From JAKQHY01 sp034429475 (lineage in GTDB: Bacteria; Chloroflexota; Anaerolineae; B4-G1; SLSP01): a stretch of 23,336 nucleotides of DNA. Shown here piece after piece: positions 1 to 7,510 of the stretch. The notes under the pieces are model-generated. The model was not told the origin of the DNA. It was given only the letters and a program-made list of their open reading frames with translations, and searched no databases. How positions within the stretch are numbered: the first letter of the stretch is position 1; each line of letters starts with the position of its first letter. The position numbers were made by a program, and so were the translations under genes. The stretch lies in assembly GCA_034429475.1 (NCBI GenBank), contig DAOUGD010000169.1:1-23336 (forward strand). Direction: 5' to 3'.

Positions 1-244
1 TGCCGGAACGCGGTCTATCGTACAGCGCAGCGATACCCTCCTCTGCATATCTTGCTGCCCATCCCGATAGGGTAGGAATGGTGACGTTTAGTGTTTCCGC
101 CACGGCGGTATACGTTTTCCCGCGCCCCAGCGCCAAGAGCGCGAGCGCCCGCCGATACACTTTGACGCTCAATTCGCCTGTGCTGGTTAAGGTTTCCAGA
201 TATTTTTGATCTTCTTCACTGAGTTGTACGTGTTGTTTGTTCAT
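1..244 (-). CDS. IS630-family transposase, N-terminal HTH part (runs off left edge)
   Basis: The reading frame starts at the ATG at 244 and stays open to the window edge, giving about 81 residues. A helix-turn-helix segment around residues 28-65 leads into a terminal stretch reading EEGIAALYDRPRSG. This 'EEG-x-AL-DRPRSG' signature marks the N-terminal HTH of IS630/Tc1-type transposases and related HTH_29 proteins. The DDE catalytic domain would lie outside the window, so completeness cannot be judged. The sequence upstream of the ATG, near 245-300, contains a TTGACA-like hexamer on the minus strand, but no convincing -10 box, terminal inverted repeat or TA target duplication could be fixed. 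An orphan HTH regulator is the alternative. I am fairly confident of the family and not of its activity. Confidence 0.75.
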   Translation of the reverse strand, partial: MNKQHVQLSEEDQKYLETLTSTGELSVKVYRRALALLALGRGKTYTAVAETLNVTIPTLSGWAARYAEEGIAALYDRPRSG

Positions 245-310
245 CCGGTCATGGTTACACATTTGGCCGGTTTGTCAAAAAATTCGGGTTTCTTTTTTTA
301 CGATGTATTA

Positions 311-362
311 AGCAGATTGAGCAGATTTTTTCTATTAATCCGCTAAATCTGCTCAATCTGCT
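311..362. repeat. Perfect 18-bp inverted repeat, intergenic
   Basis: The arms at 311-328 and 345-362 are exact reverse complements around a 16-nt loop. Each arm is a near-tandem of the unit GCAGATT/AATCTGC. It belongs to the same style of intergenic palindrome as the copies at 413-472, 9599-9648, 9892-9963 and 10563-10627. With the next repeat it fills most of the gap between the transposase and the AAA+ gene. There is no good U-tract, so it is unlikely to be a simple terminator. Confidence 0.85.
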
Positions 363-412
363 GACAGAAAATAGGCTATTCAGCAATGCTATTGCACAGG
401 TCGAAAAATTTT

Positions 413-472
413 CTCAACGAATTCAACGAAATTAACCGGACATTTTCCGTTTAATCCGTTCAATCCGTTGAG
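413..472. repeat. Imperfect intergenic palindrome, ATCCGTT family
   Basis: The left arm at 413-440 (starting CTCAACGAATTCAACG) and the right arm at 445-472 (ending AATCCGTTCAATCCGTTGAG) are imperfect reverse complements with a 4-nt loop. The arms are built of the degenerate unit ATCCGTTCA or its complement. The right arm ends about 10 bases before the Shine-Dalgarno of the AAA+ gene, so the element would be in its 5' leader. I see no sigma-70-type promoter that I trust between 363 and 494. Confidence 0.8.
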
Positions 473-494
473 CCTATTTTCAGAGGGGACAACG

Positions 495-2018
495 ATGGAC
501 TTTGAAGAACAACTTGACATTTACCTGCGCGCCCGCTTCACCCTGATCGTGCTGGCGACGGTGGAAGAGGAACGTGCGGTGCAGACGGTGCAGGCGCTCT
601 GCGAGCGCGCGAAGCGTCCGGCCCTGGCGTGGGACGCCGGCGACGGCTTCGCGCGGCTGGTCGGGCGCGGGACACTGCCCAACGCCCGCGATCCCCTGAC
701 CGCGCTGGACGCGCTCCTGCAAAGCGGCGAGGAGAACGCGGTCTTTGTCCTCAAGGACTTCCACGACTTCTGGGGCGACCCGCGCATCAAGCGCAAGTTG
801 CGCAACGCGGCGCAGCAGTTGAAGCAGGCGCGCAAGGCCATCATCGTCACCACGCCGCTGACCAAAGTGCCGGAAGAACTCAAAGATGAAGCAGTGGTGG
901 TCGAACTCGCGTTGCCGACGGCGGACGCGCTGAGCGCCGTTTTGGAGCGGCTGACCGAAGTGCCCGCCGTCAAAGTCCGCCTGACCCCGCTGGGCCGCGA
1001 GAAGCTGGTGCAGGCCGCGCTGGGTTTGACGACGGCGCAGGCGCAGCGGGTCTTCTCGAAGGCCGTCGTGCGCGAAGGCGTGCTGGACGACCGCGACATT
1101 GACCTGGTGATGGAGGAGAAGAAGCAGATCATCCGCGAGAGCGAGGCGTTGGAGTTCTACGCCGTCACCGAGACGCCCGACGACGTGGGCGGGTTGGGTG
1201 CGCTCAAGGCGTGGCTGCGCCTGCGGGAGCGCGCTTTCACGCAGGAGGCGCGCGATTACGGCCTGCCCGCGCCCAAAGGCATCGCCCTCATCGGCATCCC
1301 CGGCGCCGGCAAGAGCCTCACCGCCAAGATGATCGGCGGCCTGTGGCGGCTGCCCCTCCTGCGCCTGGACGTGGGCGCGCTGTTTGGCGGCCTCGTCGGC
1401 GAATCCGAGACGCGCACCCGCCGCGCCCTGCACCTGGCGGAGACGGTCGCGCCGTGCATCGTCTGGATTGACGAGATGGAGAAAGCGCTGGCGCACGGCA
1501 ACACCGACAGCGGCGCCAGCACGCGCGTCTTCGGCGCGATCCTCACCTGGATGCAGGAGAAGGTCGCTTCGTGCTTCGTGGTGGCGACGGCCAACGACAT
1601 TTCCGCCATGCCGCCGGAGCTGCTCCGCAAAGGCCGCTTCGACGAGGTATTCTTCCTCGACCTGCCCAACCGGCAGGAGCGCGAAGAAATCTTCACCGTC
1701 CACATTCGCAAGCGCCGCCGCGAGACGCGAGACTACGACATTCCCCGGCTGGCGCAGGCCTGCGAGGGCTACGTGGGGGCGGAAATCGAGCAGGCGATCA
1801 TTGATGCAATGTACATTGGCTTCAACGATGGGGGCCGCGAGTTCACCACCGACGATGTGCTGGACGCCCTGCGGCGGCTGGTGCCGTTGTCGGTCTCCCA
1901 GCGGGAAGCGGTGGAAGCGCTGCGCGCGTGGGTGGGGGAGGGCCGCGCCCAACTCGCTGCCTTCCCGGAGACGTACCAGCAGTGGGAATGGCTGTTCCAG
2001 AAGAAGGAGCAGGGTTGA
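495..2018 (+). CDS. Ycf46-like AAA+ ATPase
   Basis: This 507-residue protein has a non-catalytic N-terminal region (about 1-215) followed by an AAA+ module. Visible motifs are Walker A GIPGAGKS with Lys273, Walker B IVWIDE with Asp326/Glu327, a sensor-1-like ATAND, and the RKGRFDEVFF segment with arginine-finger candidates. The N-terminus (FEEQLDIYLRARF, then an EEER segment) and overall length match Ycf46-type proteins of cyanobacteria and plastids, cytosolic ATPases of poorly known function. The ATG at 495 is chosen over an in-frame TTG at 468 because AGAGGGG lies 6 bases upstream of it and the TTG sits inside the repeat. The next gene, DUF1257, begins 1 base after the stop, so the two are surely co-transcribed. 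By family logic it would remodel a partner protein, perhaps the adjacent DUF1257 protein; that is inference. Confidence 0.85.
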   Translation: MDFEEQLDIYLRARFTLIVLATVEEERAVQTVQALCERAKRPALAWDAGDGFARLVGRGTLPNARDPLTALDALLQSGEENAVFVLKDFHDFWGDPRIKRKLRNAAQQLKQARKAIIVTTPLTKVPEELKDEAVVVELALPTADALSAVLERLTEVPAVKVRLTPLGREKLVQAALGLTTAQAQRVFSKAVVREGVLDDRDIDLVMEEKKQIIRESEALEFYAVTETPDDVGGLGALKAWLRLRERAFTQEARDYGLPAPKGIALIGIPGAGKSLTAKMIGGLWRLPLLRLDVGALFGGLVGESETRTRRALHLAETVAPCIVWIDEMEKALAHGNTDSGASTRVFGAILTWMQEKVASCFVVATANDISAMPPELLRKGRFDEVFFLDLPNRQEREEIFTVHIRKRRRETRDYDIPRLAQACEGYVGAEIEQAIIDAMYIGFNDGGREFTTDDVLDALRRLVPLSVSQREAVEALRAWVGEGRAQLAAFPETYQQWEWLFQKKEQG

Positions 2019-2019
2019 C

Positions 2020-2424
2020 ATGTCACATTACACAGTTTTACGCACGCAATTTGTGGATGCGGACGCCCTGGTGAAGGCGTTGGCCGACCTCGGTTTTCCT
2101 CATGTTGAAATCCACGAAAAACCAAAGCACTTGCGCGGCTGGTTGGGCGGCGTGCGGGTGAATTCTGCCGAGATTATCATCCGCCGCAAGGACGTGGGCA
2201 AAGCCAGCAACGATATTGGCTTCAAGCGGCAAACCGATGGGACGTACACCGCCATCATCTCCGAGTTTGATCGCCGGCGTTTCTCCGAGGCATGGTTGGC
2301 GCAGTTGGCGCAGCGTTATGCCTATCACATCACCCTGGCACAGTTCACCGAACAGGGGTTTGAATTGGTCACCCAGAAGCAAGAGCAGGGCCGGATTCAC
2401 CTGACGTTGCGGCAGATGGCCTGA
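2020..2424 (+). CDS. DUF1257 (Ycf35-like) protein, copy A
   Basis: This 134-residue cytosolic protein has no signal peptide or membrane segment. It begins MSHYT and ends HLTLRQMA, with a central GFKRQ and a C-terminal QRYAYH. These features are shared with the second copy at 9220 and are typical of DUF1257, the family of cyanobacterial/plastid Ycf35, whose biochemistry is not established. The start is the ATG one base after the ATPase stop, with AAGGAG 10 bases upstream. Copy A carries a more basic, longer central loop (KHLRGWLGG) than copy B. Carrying two diverged paralogues in one locus suggests they form a heteromer or have distinct partners. Function unassigned; family call fairly sure. 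Confidence 0.8.
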   Translation: MSHYTVLRTQFVDADALVKALADLGFPHVEIHEKPKHLRGWLGGVRVNSAEIIIRRKDVGKASNDIGFKRQTDGTYTAIISEFDRRRFSEAWLAQLAQRYAYHITLAQFTEQGFELVTQKQEQGRIHLTLRQMA

Positions 2425-2434
2425 GTGAAGTTCA

Positions 2435-4561
2435 ATGGACGCCCGTACCCTGGAAAAACGCCGCCGCGAGCTGTATAACACGATCCCCCTCTTCGGACGC
2501 AGCATCCGCCGCCGCGCCGTGGCCGCGCTGGCTGCCGACGGCTCCGCTGAGGCCGTGCGCGAGTTAGCACAGGCCGCTGTGCAGAATCGCGATGCAACGA
2601 TCCGCGATCTGGCCTTGGAGTCAGTCTCCCAAGTTACACAGCAGCCCGCCATCAATGCTGTCTGCGACGTCTGGCACGAAACGCGCCATCCTACCCTGGA
2701 CGCTCTGCTGCACGCGAAGCAGTGGGTGGCGACGGCGCCGCCGGAAGTGCGGGTATCCAGCGCACTCCACATTGGCGCGTTGGATCTCCTGATTCACGAT
2801 GCCGCCGGCCTTATGGGACTGTTGTTGGGGGCCTGCGGCGATTTCGAGCCGCAGATCGCTGCCAACGCGCGTGCGGCGCTGCGCTCGCTGACAGAGCAGC
2901 CGGCGCGCGAGGCGCTATGCGATTTCGTGATCAACGAGGAGCATCCGGTCGCCCGCGAGATTGCCCTGGAAATGGGCTATCTGCCGGAGGAGGCGCCGCG
3001 CCGCGCTCTCTTTTTGTTCCTCACCGAGCAGTGGGAGCGCTACGACGCGCTGGACTTCGACCAGCGGCTCCTGCGCGCGGCCTACGAAGCCGCCGCCGAG
3101 GGCATCCGCCGCCGCGTCCGCGAGAAGCTGCGTCTGACGGGGCGCGCGGACTTCCTCACCATCGTCGTGGGGCACGATTATCGCGCCCGCGCCGCCGCGA
3201 TGACGCCCGAAGAGCTGGAGTTCGTCCTGCGGATGTTGCAGGGGCAGCAGGCGTGGGATCGGGTGTGGGCGCTGGCGCTGGAAATTCTGCCGCTGTGGAG
3301 CGCGCGCGCGCTGGGTATCCTGCGGCGGGCCGGCTGGCAGCCACGGGATGCCGCGGATCGCGCCGTGTTCGCGCAGTGCGCGGCTCTGGCGGCGGAAGAG
3401 CTGGCGCTGGACGAGGCTGTGATGCCGCAGCACTTCCCCTGCGCACTCTTCCAGGCGCAACTGCGCGCGCCGGGCCGCATCAACGATGTGGCCTTTTCGC
3501 CGACCGATTCCCGGCTGGCGGTGGCGACCGGTGTGCGGAAGTTGGCGTTGTGGAACTACGAGACGGCGCAAACCGAGCGGGTGTTGAGCGGTTTCGAGCA
3601 CTCGGTGGGGCAGGTGATCTTTACCCGCAGCGGCCAACTGGTCTGCGCGGAACGCACCAACGTCACGACGTCCGCCACCGGCGTCTACGGGTGGGGCGGC
3701 GACGGCCTTTTCAAATTAGGGGAACATCAAGGGTCCATCATGGCGTTGGCGGCGCTGGCGGGCGACCTGGCGCTTTCCGCCGGGCGCGACGCGGCGGTGG
3801 TGGTGTGGGACGTGGCGGCGCGAGCGGAGCGCGCCCGGCGTGTTATGGGGGAGTGGCCGCGTGCGATGTGCGTGTCGCAGAGGGGCGATGCGGCGTTGGT
3901 GTTGTTGCAACGCGAATTCTACCGGCTGACCGCGCCCGCATTGGATCCCGGCGCTTGGGGCCGGCTCGACTCGACGCCCCGCAGCGCGGCGTTCCTGCCC
4001 GGCAATGATGCCGCGCTGATCGGGCGGAACAACGGCCAGGTGCGGCTCTACGAGATCAGAAGGAATCAGCAGTGGGAACAGTGGATTGCCAGGGCAGATT
4101 TTATGACAGAGCATGTGCAGGCGGCGGTGGGCATCGAGGTGCTGCCGGAACGGAACTACATCCTGACCGCCGGACACGAGGGAGAGGTACGCTTCTTCGA
4201 CCTGGCGAGCCGGGCGAGCCTGGGGCAGGCGGTCATCCCCAGCGGTGAGGTGACAGCGCTGCACGTGTCGCCCGACGGCGCGTTTATGGCGGTAGGCAGC
4301 GCGGATGCTTCCTTTTCGCTCTGGGATTTGCGAATGCCCGACGTGGCGGCGCTCTTGCGCACCCCATTGGCGCATATCACTCCCTCGGCGGTGGGCGTCC
4401 TTGACGCCTGCGCGCACAACCCTAAACTCAGCGTAGAGGCGCGACGCGCGGTGCAGTTCGTCGCCGCGCTGGCGCGTCACCGCACCCGTTTTGACATTGA
4501 ATTGGAAACCGGCGTGACCCATACGATCATGGCCGGGGAATTTGATATTGAGATTGAGTAA
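2435..4561 (+). CDS. HEAT-like / WD40 repeat scaffold protein
   Basis: This 708-residue soluble protein begins 10 bases after copy A of DUF1257. Residues about 1-330 are helical, Ala/Leu/Arg-rich and periodic, for example a block with RRRAVAALAADGSAEAVREL, consistent with HEAT/Armadillo repeats. Residues about 340-640 carry WD40 blades such as INDVAFSPTDSRLAVATG, AVVVWDVAARAE and VSPDGAFMAVG followed by FSLWDLR. The tail, about 640-708, has no recognisable domain. No enzymatic motif is visible, so a scaffold or target-recognition subunit is the simplest reading. The Shine-Dalgarno is weak, as expected if translation is coupled to the preceding genes. It is the last gene before the restriction-modification block and was probably once followed directly by the Hsp70-like gene. 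Confidence 0.75.
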   Translation: MDARTLEKRRRELYNTIPLFGRSIRRRAVAALAADGSAEAVRELAQAAVQNRDATIRDLALESVSQVTQQPAINAVCDVWHETRHPTLDALLHAKQWVATAPPEVRVSSALHIGALDLLIHDAAGLMGLLLGACGDFEPQIAANARAALRSLTEQPAREALCDFVINEEHPVAREIALEMGYLPEEAPRRALFLFLTEQWERYDALDFDQRLLRAAYEAAAEGIRRRVREKLRLTGRADFLTIVVGHDYRARAAAMTPEELEFVLRMLQGQQAWDRVWALALEILPLWSARALGILRRAGWQPRDAADRAVFAQCAALAAEELALDEAVMPQHFPCALFQAQLRAPGRINDVAFSPTDSRLAVATGVRKLALWNYETAQTERVLSGFEHSVGQVIFTRSGQLVCAERTNVTTSATGVYGWGGDGLFKLGEHQGSIMALAALAGDLALSAGRDAAVVVWDVAARAERARRVMGEWPRAMCVSQRGDAALVLLQREFYRLTAPALDPGAWGRLDSTPRSAAFLPGNDAALIGRNNGQVRLYEIRRNQQWEQWIARADFMTEHVQAAVGIEVLPERNYILTAGHEGEVRFFDLASRASLGQAVIPSGEVTALHVSPDGAFMAVGSADASFSLWDLRMPDVAALLRTPLAHITPSAVGVLDACAHNPKLSVEARRAVQFVAALARHRTRFDIELETGVTHTIMAGEFDIEIE

Positions 4562-4581
4562 CGCGCAGCGCCGCGAAGATG

Positions 4582-4590
4582 TGGTATGAT
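4582..4590 (+). promoter_or_regulatory. Extended -10 promoter for the restriction-modification block
   Basis: TGGTATGAT reads as TGn plus a near-consensus -10 box (TATGAT, 4585-4590). No -35 hexamer occurs at normal spacing, as is allowed for extended -10 promoters. It lies in the short gap after the WD40 gene stop and about 57 bases before the first restriction gene, so the block can be expressed independently of the flanking cluster. Confidence 0.4.
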
Positions 4591-4646
4591 AGAATAAATG
4601 TTCGAGTGGCTTGAGACTCAAAGGATGTATACGATGGAGGGGTCAG

Positions 4647-5402
4647 ATGAAACCTTTGAATCTGGATGATGTTCGTGAATACGCCAGTACCAACATTGAG
4701 TATTTCTATCAATGTCGGATCGCCTCTTTGAAACAACTGAAACTGAGCCGCTTGCTTCAAAGGAATCCCTATCTTTTCGGGTCCAAGGACATCCTGATAG
4801 CGTGGGACTTGATGGAAGATTTATTGACGAGATTTTTAACCTCATCCGAGGATAAATACTTCACAAACTTTTTGAAAGGGTTGGCGTTCTTTGTGGCAGA
4901 CAAAACGTGCAACGCGCGCAAATCGGCGATGCCGGGTGTGGATTTAGAGTTTGTGAATCATGGAACGTACTACATTGTCTCTGTAAAATCCGGGCTAAAT
5001 TGGGAAAATAGTTCACGGCACAGAAAATTCGTCCAGGGTTTGGGTAAAGCGACGAGCCAGGTGAGACAAGAGCAGGTAACATTAGCGGTTCAGCCGGTGT
5101 TAGGTATTTGTTATGGCAAAATGCATACAACTAATACACCAGACGGTTATTTGAAGGTAGTTGGACGGAATTTCTGGTATCTCATCAGTGAAAGTGAGAC
5201 TCTTTATACAGACATCATTGAGCCGATTGGGTATCGTATTAGAGAGTACATTGATACTTTTGATTTGAGGGACAGCGGAATTCTGAATCGGTTTACCAAA
5301 GAATTTATGGAGAAATTTTGCAATGACACCGGCACGATAGATTGGTTAAAGGTGGTCACATTCAATAGCGGTAATTATGATCTGGAAGAGCTTTCTCAAT
5401 GA
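4647..5402 (+). CDS. PmeII-like type II restriction endonuclease
   Basis: This 251-residue protein would cleave unmodified DNA. The stretch GVDLEF, eight residues, then IVSVKSGLNW resembles a PD-(D/E)xK active site, with Asp99, Glu101 and Lys114 as candidate catalytic residues. The flanking NPYLFG, FCNDTGTIDW and terminal VTFNSG segments recall the PmeII family as I remember it; recognition sequence not predicted. The ATG at 4647 is preferred to an in-frame TTG at 4611 because GGAGG lies 6 bases upstream. The stop overlaps the methyltransferase start by four bases (ATGA), so the two are translationally coupled. Base composition is visibly more AT-rich than the neighbouring cluster genes, which suggests horizontal acquisition. 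Confidence 0.7.
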   Translation: MKPLNLDDVREYASTNIEYFYQCRIASLKQLKLSRLLQRNPYLFGSKDILIAWDLMEDLLTRFLTSSEDKYFTNFLKGLAFFVADKTCNARKSAMPGVDLEFVNHGTYYIVSVKSGLNWENSSRHRKFVQGLGKATSQVRQEQVTLAVQPVLGICYGKMHTTNTPDGYLKVVGRNFWYLISESETLYTDIIEPIGYRIREYIDTFDLRDSGILNRFTKEFMEKFCNDTGTIDWLKVVTFNSGNYDLEELSQ

Positions 5403-6643
5403 CACCCTATCAAATTTCTGAGCTTACCAATGAAGAGCGCCGTGTCAGCATCTATGAGGGATCGGGTGAGCCGACGGTGGCTGATAGTGTTACTCCTGAC
5501 ACTCCTCTTGATGAACTGAATCTCAATTGGCGCGAGCGAGATTTACCGGAGCGCGAGCGGACAAAGCATGTGCATCGCCTGCATCCGTATCTGGGCAAGT
5601 TCATCCCCCAATTGGTGGAGATATTTTTGCGGAAATATTTCAGTCCTGGTCAAACAGTTCTCGATCCATTTGCTGGATCGGGCACTGCTTTGGTTCAGGC
5701 GAATGAATTAGGCATCCATGCCGTAGGATATGACATTTCGGCTTTTAATGTATTACTGATACGCGCCAAAACTCGCCGCTATGATTTGAGTGTCGTCAGA
5801 CGAGAGGTTCTGGATATTTTGGAGAAGACAAGACAGCGGACCGACTCAGACGTTTATCAACCAACCTTGTGGAGTGCTGGCGGTAATGGCGGGGGGAAAA
5901 AAGTTACCTCTCACAGCGAGTATCTGAATCAATGGTTTGCGCCACAGGCGCTCAATGAGTTACTGACGTATCGGGATTTGATCGAAAATTACCAGGAACA
6001 GGACCTACTTAAAGTAATCCTTTCCCGATCCGCACGTTCCGCACGTTTAACCACGCACTTTGACCTTGATTTTCCGAAGGCGCCGCAGACTGAACCTTAT
6101 TGGTGTTATAAGCATAGCCGTTATTGTACGCCGACCACTGAGGCTTATCAGTTTTTGAAACGCTATAGCCTGGATACTTTGCGCCGGTTGGAAGAATTTT
6201 CATCACAAAGAACCAATGCCGCAGTGACGATCATTCATGGAGATAGTCGAGACCTGACGCTTCCGCAAGTGGATGGCGTCATCACCAGTCCTCCCTATGT
6301 TGGCTTGATTGATTACCATGAACAACATCGTTATGCCTATGAATTGCTCGATCTGGAAGATCGCCGGGGCTTTGAAATCGGCGCGGCGAAGCAGGGCGCT
6401 GGTCAAAAGGCGCAACGCGAGTACCAGGAGGCCATTGCTCAGGTTTTTCGGCGCGCGTGTGAGTCTATGTCATCGGGAGGTCGGTTGATCGTGGTGGCTG
6501 GCGACCGGCACAATCTTTATGGGCGCATTGCAGAGCTTTGTGATGTAGAAGTAGAGGCTATCCTGCACCGTCATGTGAACCGCCGCACCGGAAGAAGGTC
6601 TAGCGAATTTTACGAGTCAATTTTTATCTGGCGAAAACCCTGA
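5399..6643 (+). CDS. DNA methyltransferase (amino-MTase, m4C or m6A) of the R-M block
   Basis: This 414-residue protein would protect host DNA by methylating the exocyclic amine of cytosine or adenine. AdoMet-binding motif I appears as DPFAGSGT at residues 89-96, and catalytic motif IV as SPPY at 297-300. The long region between them (about 130-290) is the likely target-recognition domain. Motif I preceding motif IV is not the beta-class order. The base modified cannot be decided from sequence alone. It overlaps the upstream endonuclease by 4 bases and is followed 15 bases later by a second endonuclease, so a single methyltransferase seems to serve two nucleases. Both catalytic motifs look intact. 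Confidence 0.85.
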   Translation: MTPYQISELTNEERRVSIYEGSGEPTVADSVTPDTPLDELNLNWRERDLPERERTKHVHRLHPYLGKFIPQLVEIFLRKYFSPGQTVLDPFAGSGTALVQANELGIHAVGYDISAFNVLLIRAKTRRYDLSVVRREVLDILEKTRQRTDSDVYQPTLWSAGGNGGGKKVTSHSEYLNQWFAPQALNELLTYRDLIENYQEQDLLKVILSRSARSARLTTHFDLDFPKAPQTEPYWCYKHSRYCTPTTEAYQFLKRYSLDTLRRLEEFSSQRTNAAVTIIHGDSRDLTLPQVDGVITSPPYVGLIDYHEQHRYAYELLDLEDRRGFEIGAAKQGAGQKAQREYQEAIAQVFRRACESMSSGGRLIVVAGDRHNLYGRIAELCDVEVEAILHRHVNRRTGRRSSEFYESIFIWRKP

Positions 6644-6658
6644 TAGGAGAAACTGATT

Positions 6659-7498
6659 ATGCCGGGTGATCCACGAGAGATGAAAGCAGCCATTCAGTCC
6701 GTCATAAAGGATTTGATGGATCGAGTCATGCAGCGAGTTTTATTTGACGATAAGTTTGAAATAGAAAAAATCCATAAAACGAAACCGCTATATGCAGCTT
6801 TAGTTCCAGAGGAAATTTTAAAAGGCGCGCACTTTGAGCGCCGATTTGTTACACCTTTTGGCGGTGTGTGGGAAACTCTGGCGGTGACTGCGGCGCAATT
6901 TGGTCTGGGGTTTGGCGCTAAAGGACACAGTATCTTTGGCGCCGTTAGATCGGAACGACTTGCAAGAATTACGGAAGTTCTCAATGCTTTAGAACACCCC
7001 GAGAAAGGCAAAGAACGGCAGAAACCCGATTGGGATACCGAATTGGCCTACGTTTTGGAGGGTGGTGGAGAAGATGTCCTGGTGCAAATTGTCTGCGATG
7101 TCTACGCTATGGACACAACGAGCGGCGAGAAATATGCTTTTGAACTCAAAGCCCCTTTACCCAACAGCGATCAATCCAAAGTGAGCAAGGAAAAGCTGTT
7201 GAAACTTTACAGTATGGACCCACCGCAAATAACCGCTGCGTATTATGCCCTTCCCTACAATCCCTATGAAAGCAGAGAGACCTATGATTGGAGTTTCCCG
7301 GCGCGGTGGTTCAACATGAAAAGGGACCGGGTGGTTTTGATTGGGGATGAATTTTGGGAGAAGATTGGCGGACTGGGTACCTATCAAACGTTCATTGCGG
7401 CTGTCAATGAGATCGGCCCGGCATACAAAAAGCGGATTTATGAAGAGTATTTAGGCATGATGCCGCCAAACAATTTAGGGCAGACTACACCTGAGTAG
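6659..7498 (+). CDS. TdeIII-like type II restriction endonuclease
   Basis: This 279-residue protein has features I associate with the TdeIII endonuclease family: an N-terminal helical segment, FERRFVTPFG near residue 60, and a C-terminal half with DVYAMD followed by AFELKAPLPNSDQSK and KEKLLKLYSM. Glu162 and Lys164 of FELK would be part of a PD-(D/E)xK-type active site. TdeIII itself is known to recognise GGNCC; whether this protein shares that specificity cannot be read here. AGGAGA lies about 10 bases before the ATG. It ends 12 bases before the Hsp70-like start with no terminator, so transcription of the R-M block probably reads into the rest of the cluster. AT-richer like its two partners. 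Confidence 0.7.
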   Translation: MPGDPREMKAAIQSVIKDLMDRVMQRVLFDDKFEIEKIHKTKPLYAALVPEEILKGAHFERRFVTPFGGVWETLAVTAAQFGLGFGAKGHSIFGAVRSERLARITEVLNALEHPEKGKERQKPDWDTELAYVLEGGGEDVLVQIVCDVYAMDTTSGEKYAFELKAPLPNSDQSKVSKEKLLKLYSMDPPQITAAYYALPYNPYESRETYDWSFPARWFNMKRDRVVLIGDEFWEKIGGLGTYQTFIAAVNEIGPAYKKRIYEEYLGMMPPNNLGQTTPE

Positions 7499-7510
7499 GG
7501 TGCTGTTTCT

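Noticed and set aside
468..494. Upstream TTG start for the AAA+ protein
   Set aside because: It lies in a palindromic repeat with no ribosome-binding site, while the ATG at 495 has AGAGGGG at proper spacing.
480..2021. Long minus-strand open frame (about 513 codons) opposite the AAA+ gene
   Set aside because: Its translation is Arg/Gln/His-rich with no family motif, and it is antisense to an intact ATPase in GC-rich DNA where such frames are common.
2722..4008. Alternative plus-strand frame of about 428 codons inside the HEAT/WD40 gene
   Set aside because: Low-complexity Arg/Gly/Ala composition; the overlapping frame has clear WD40 blades.
4556..7498. TGAGTA present at both ends of the R-M block as a possible target duplication
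   Set aside because: Six bases that in each case include the stop codon of the adjacent gene; too short and expected by chance.
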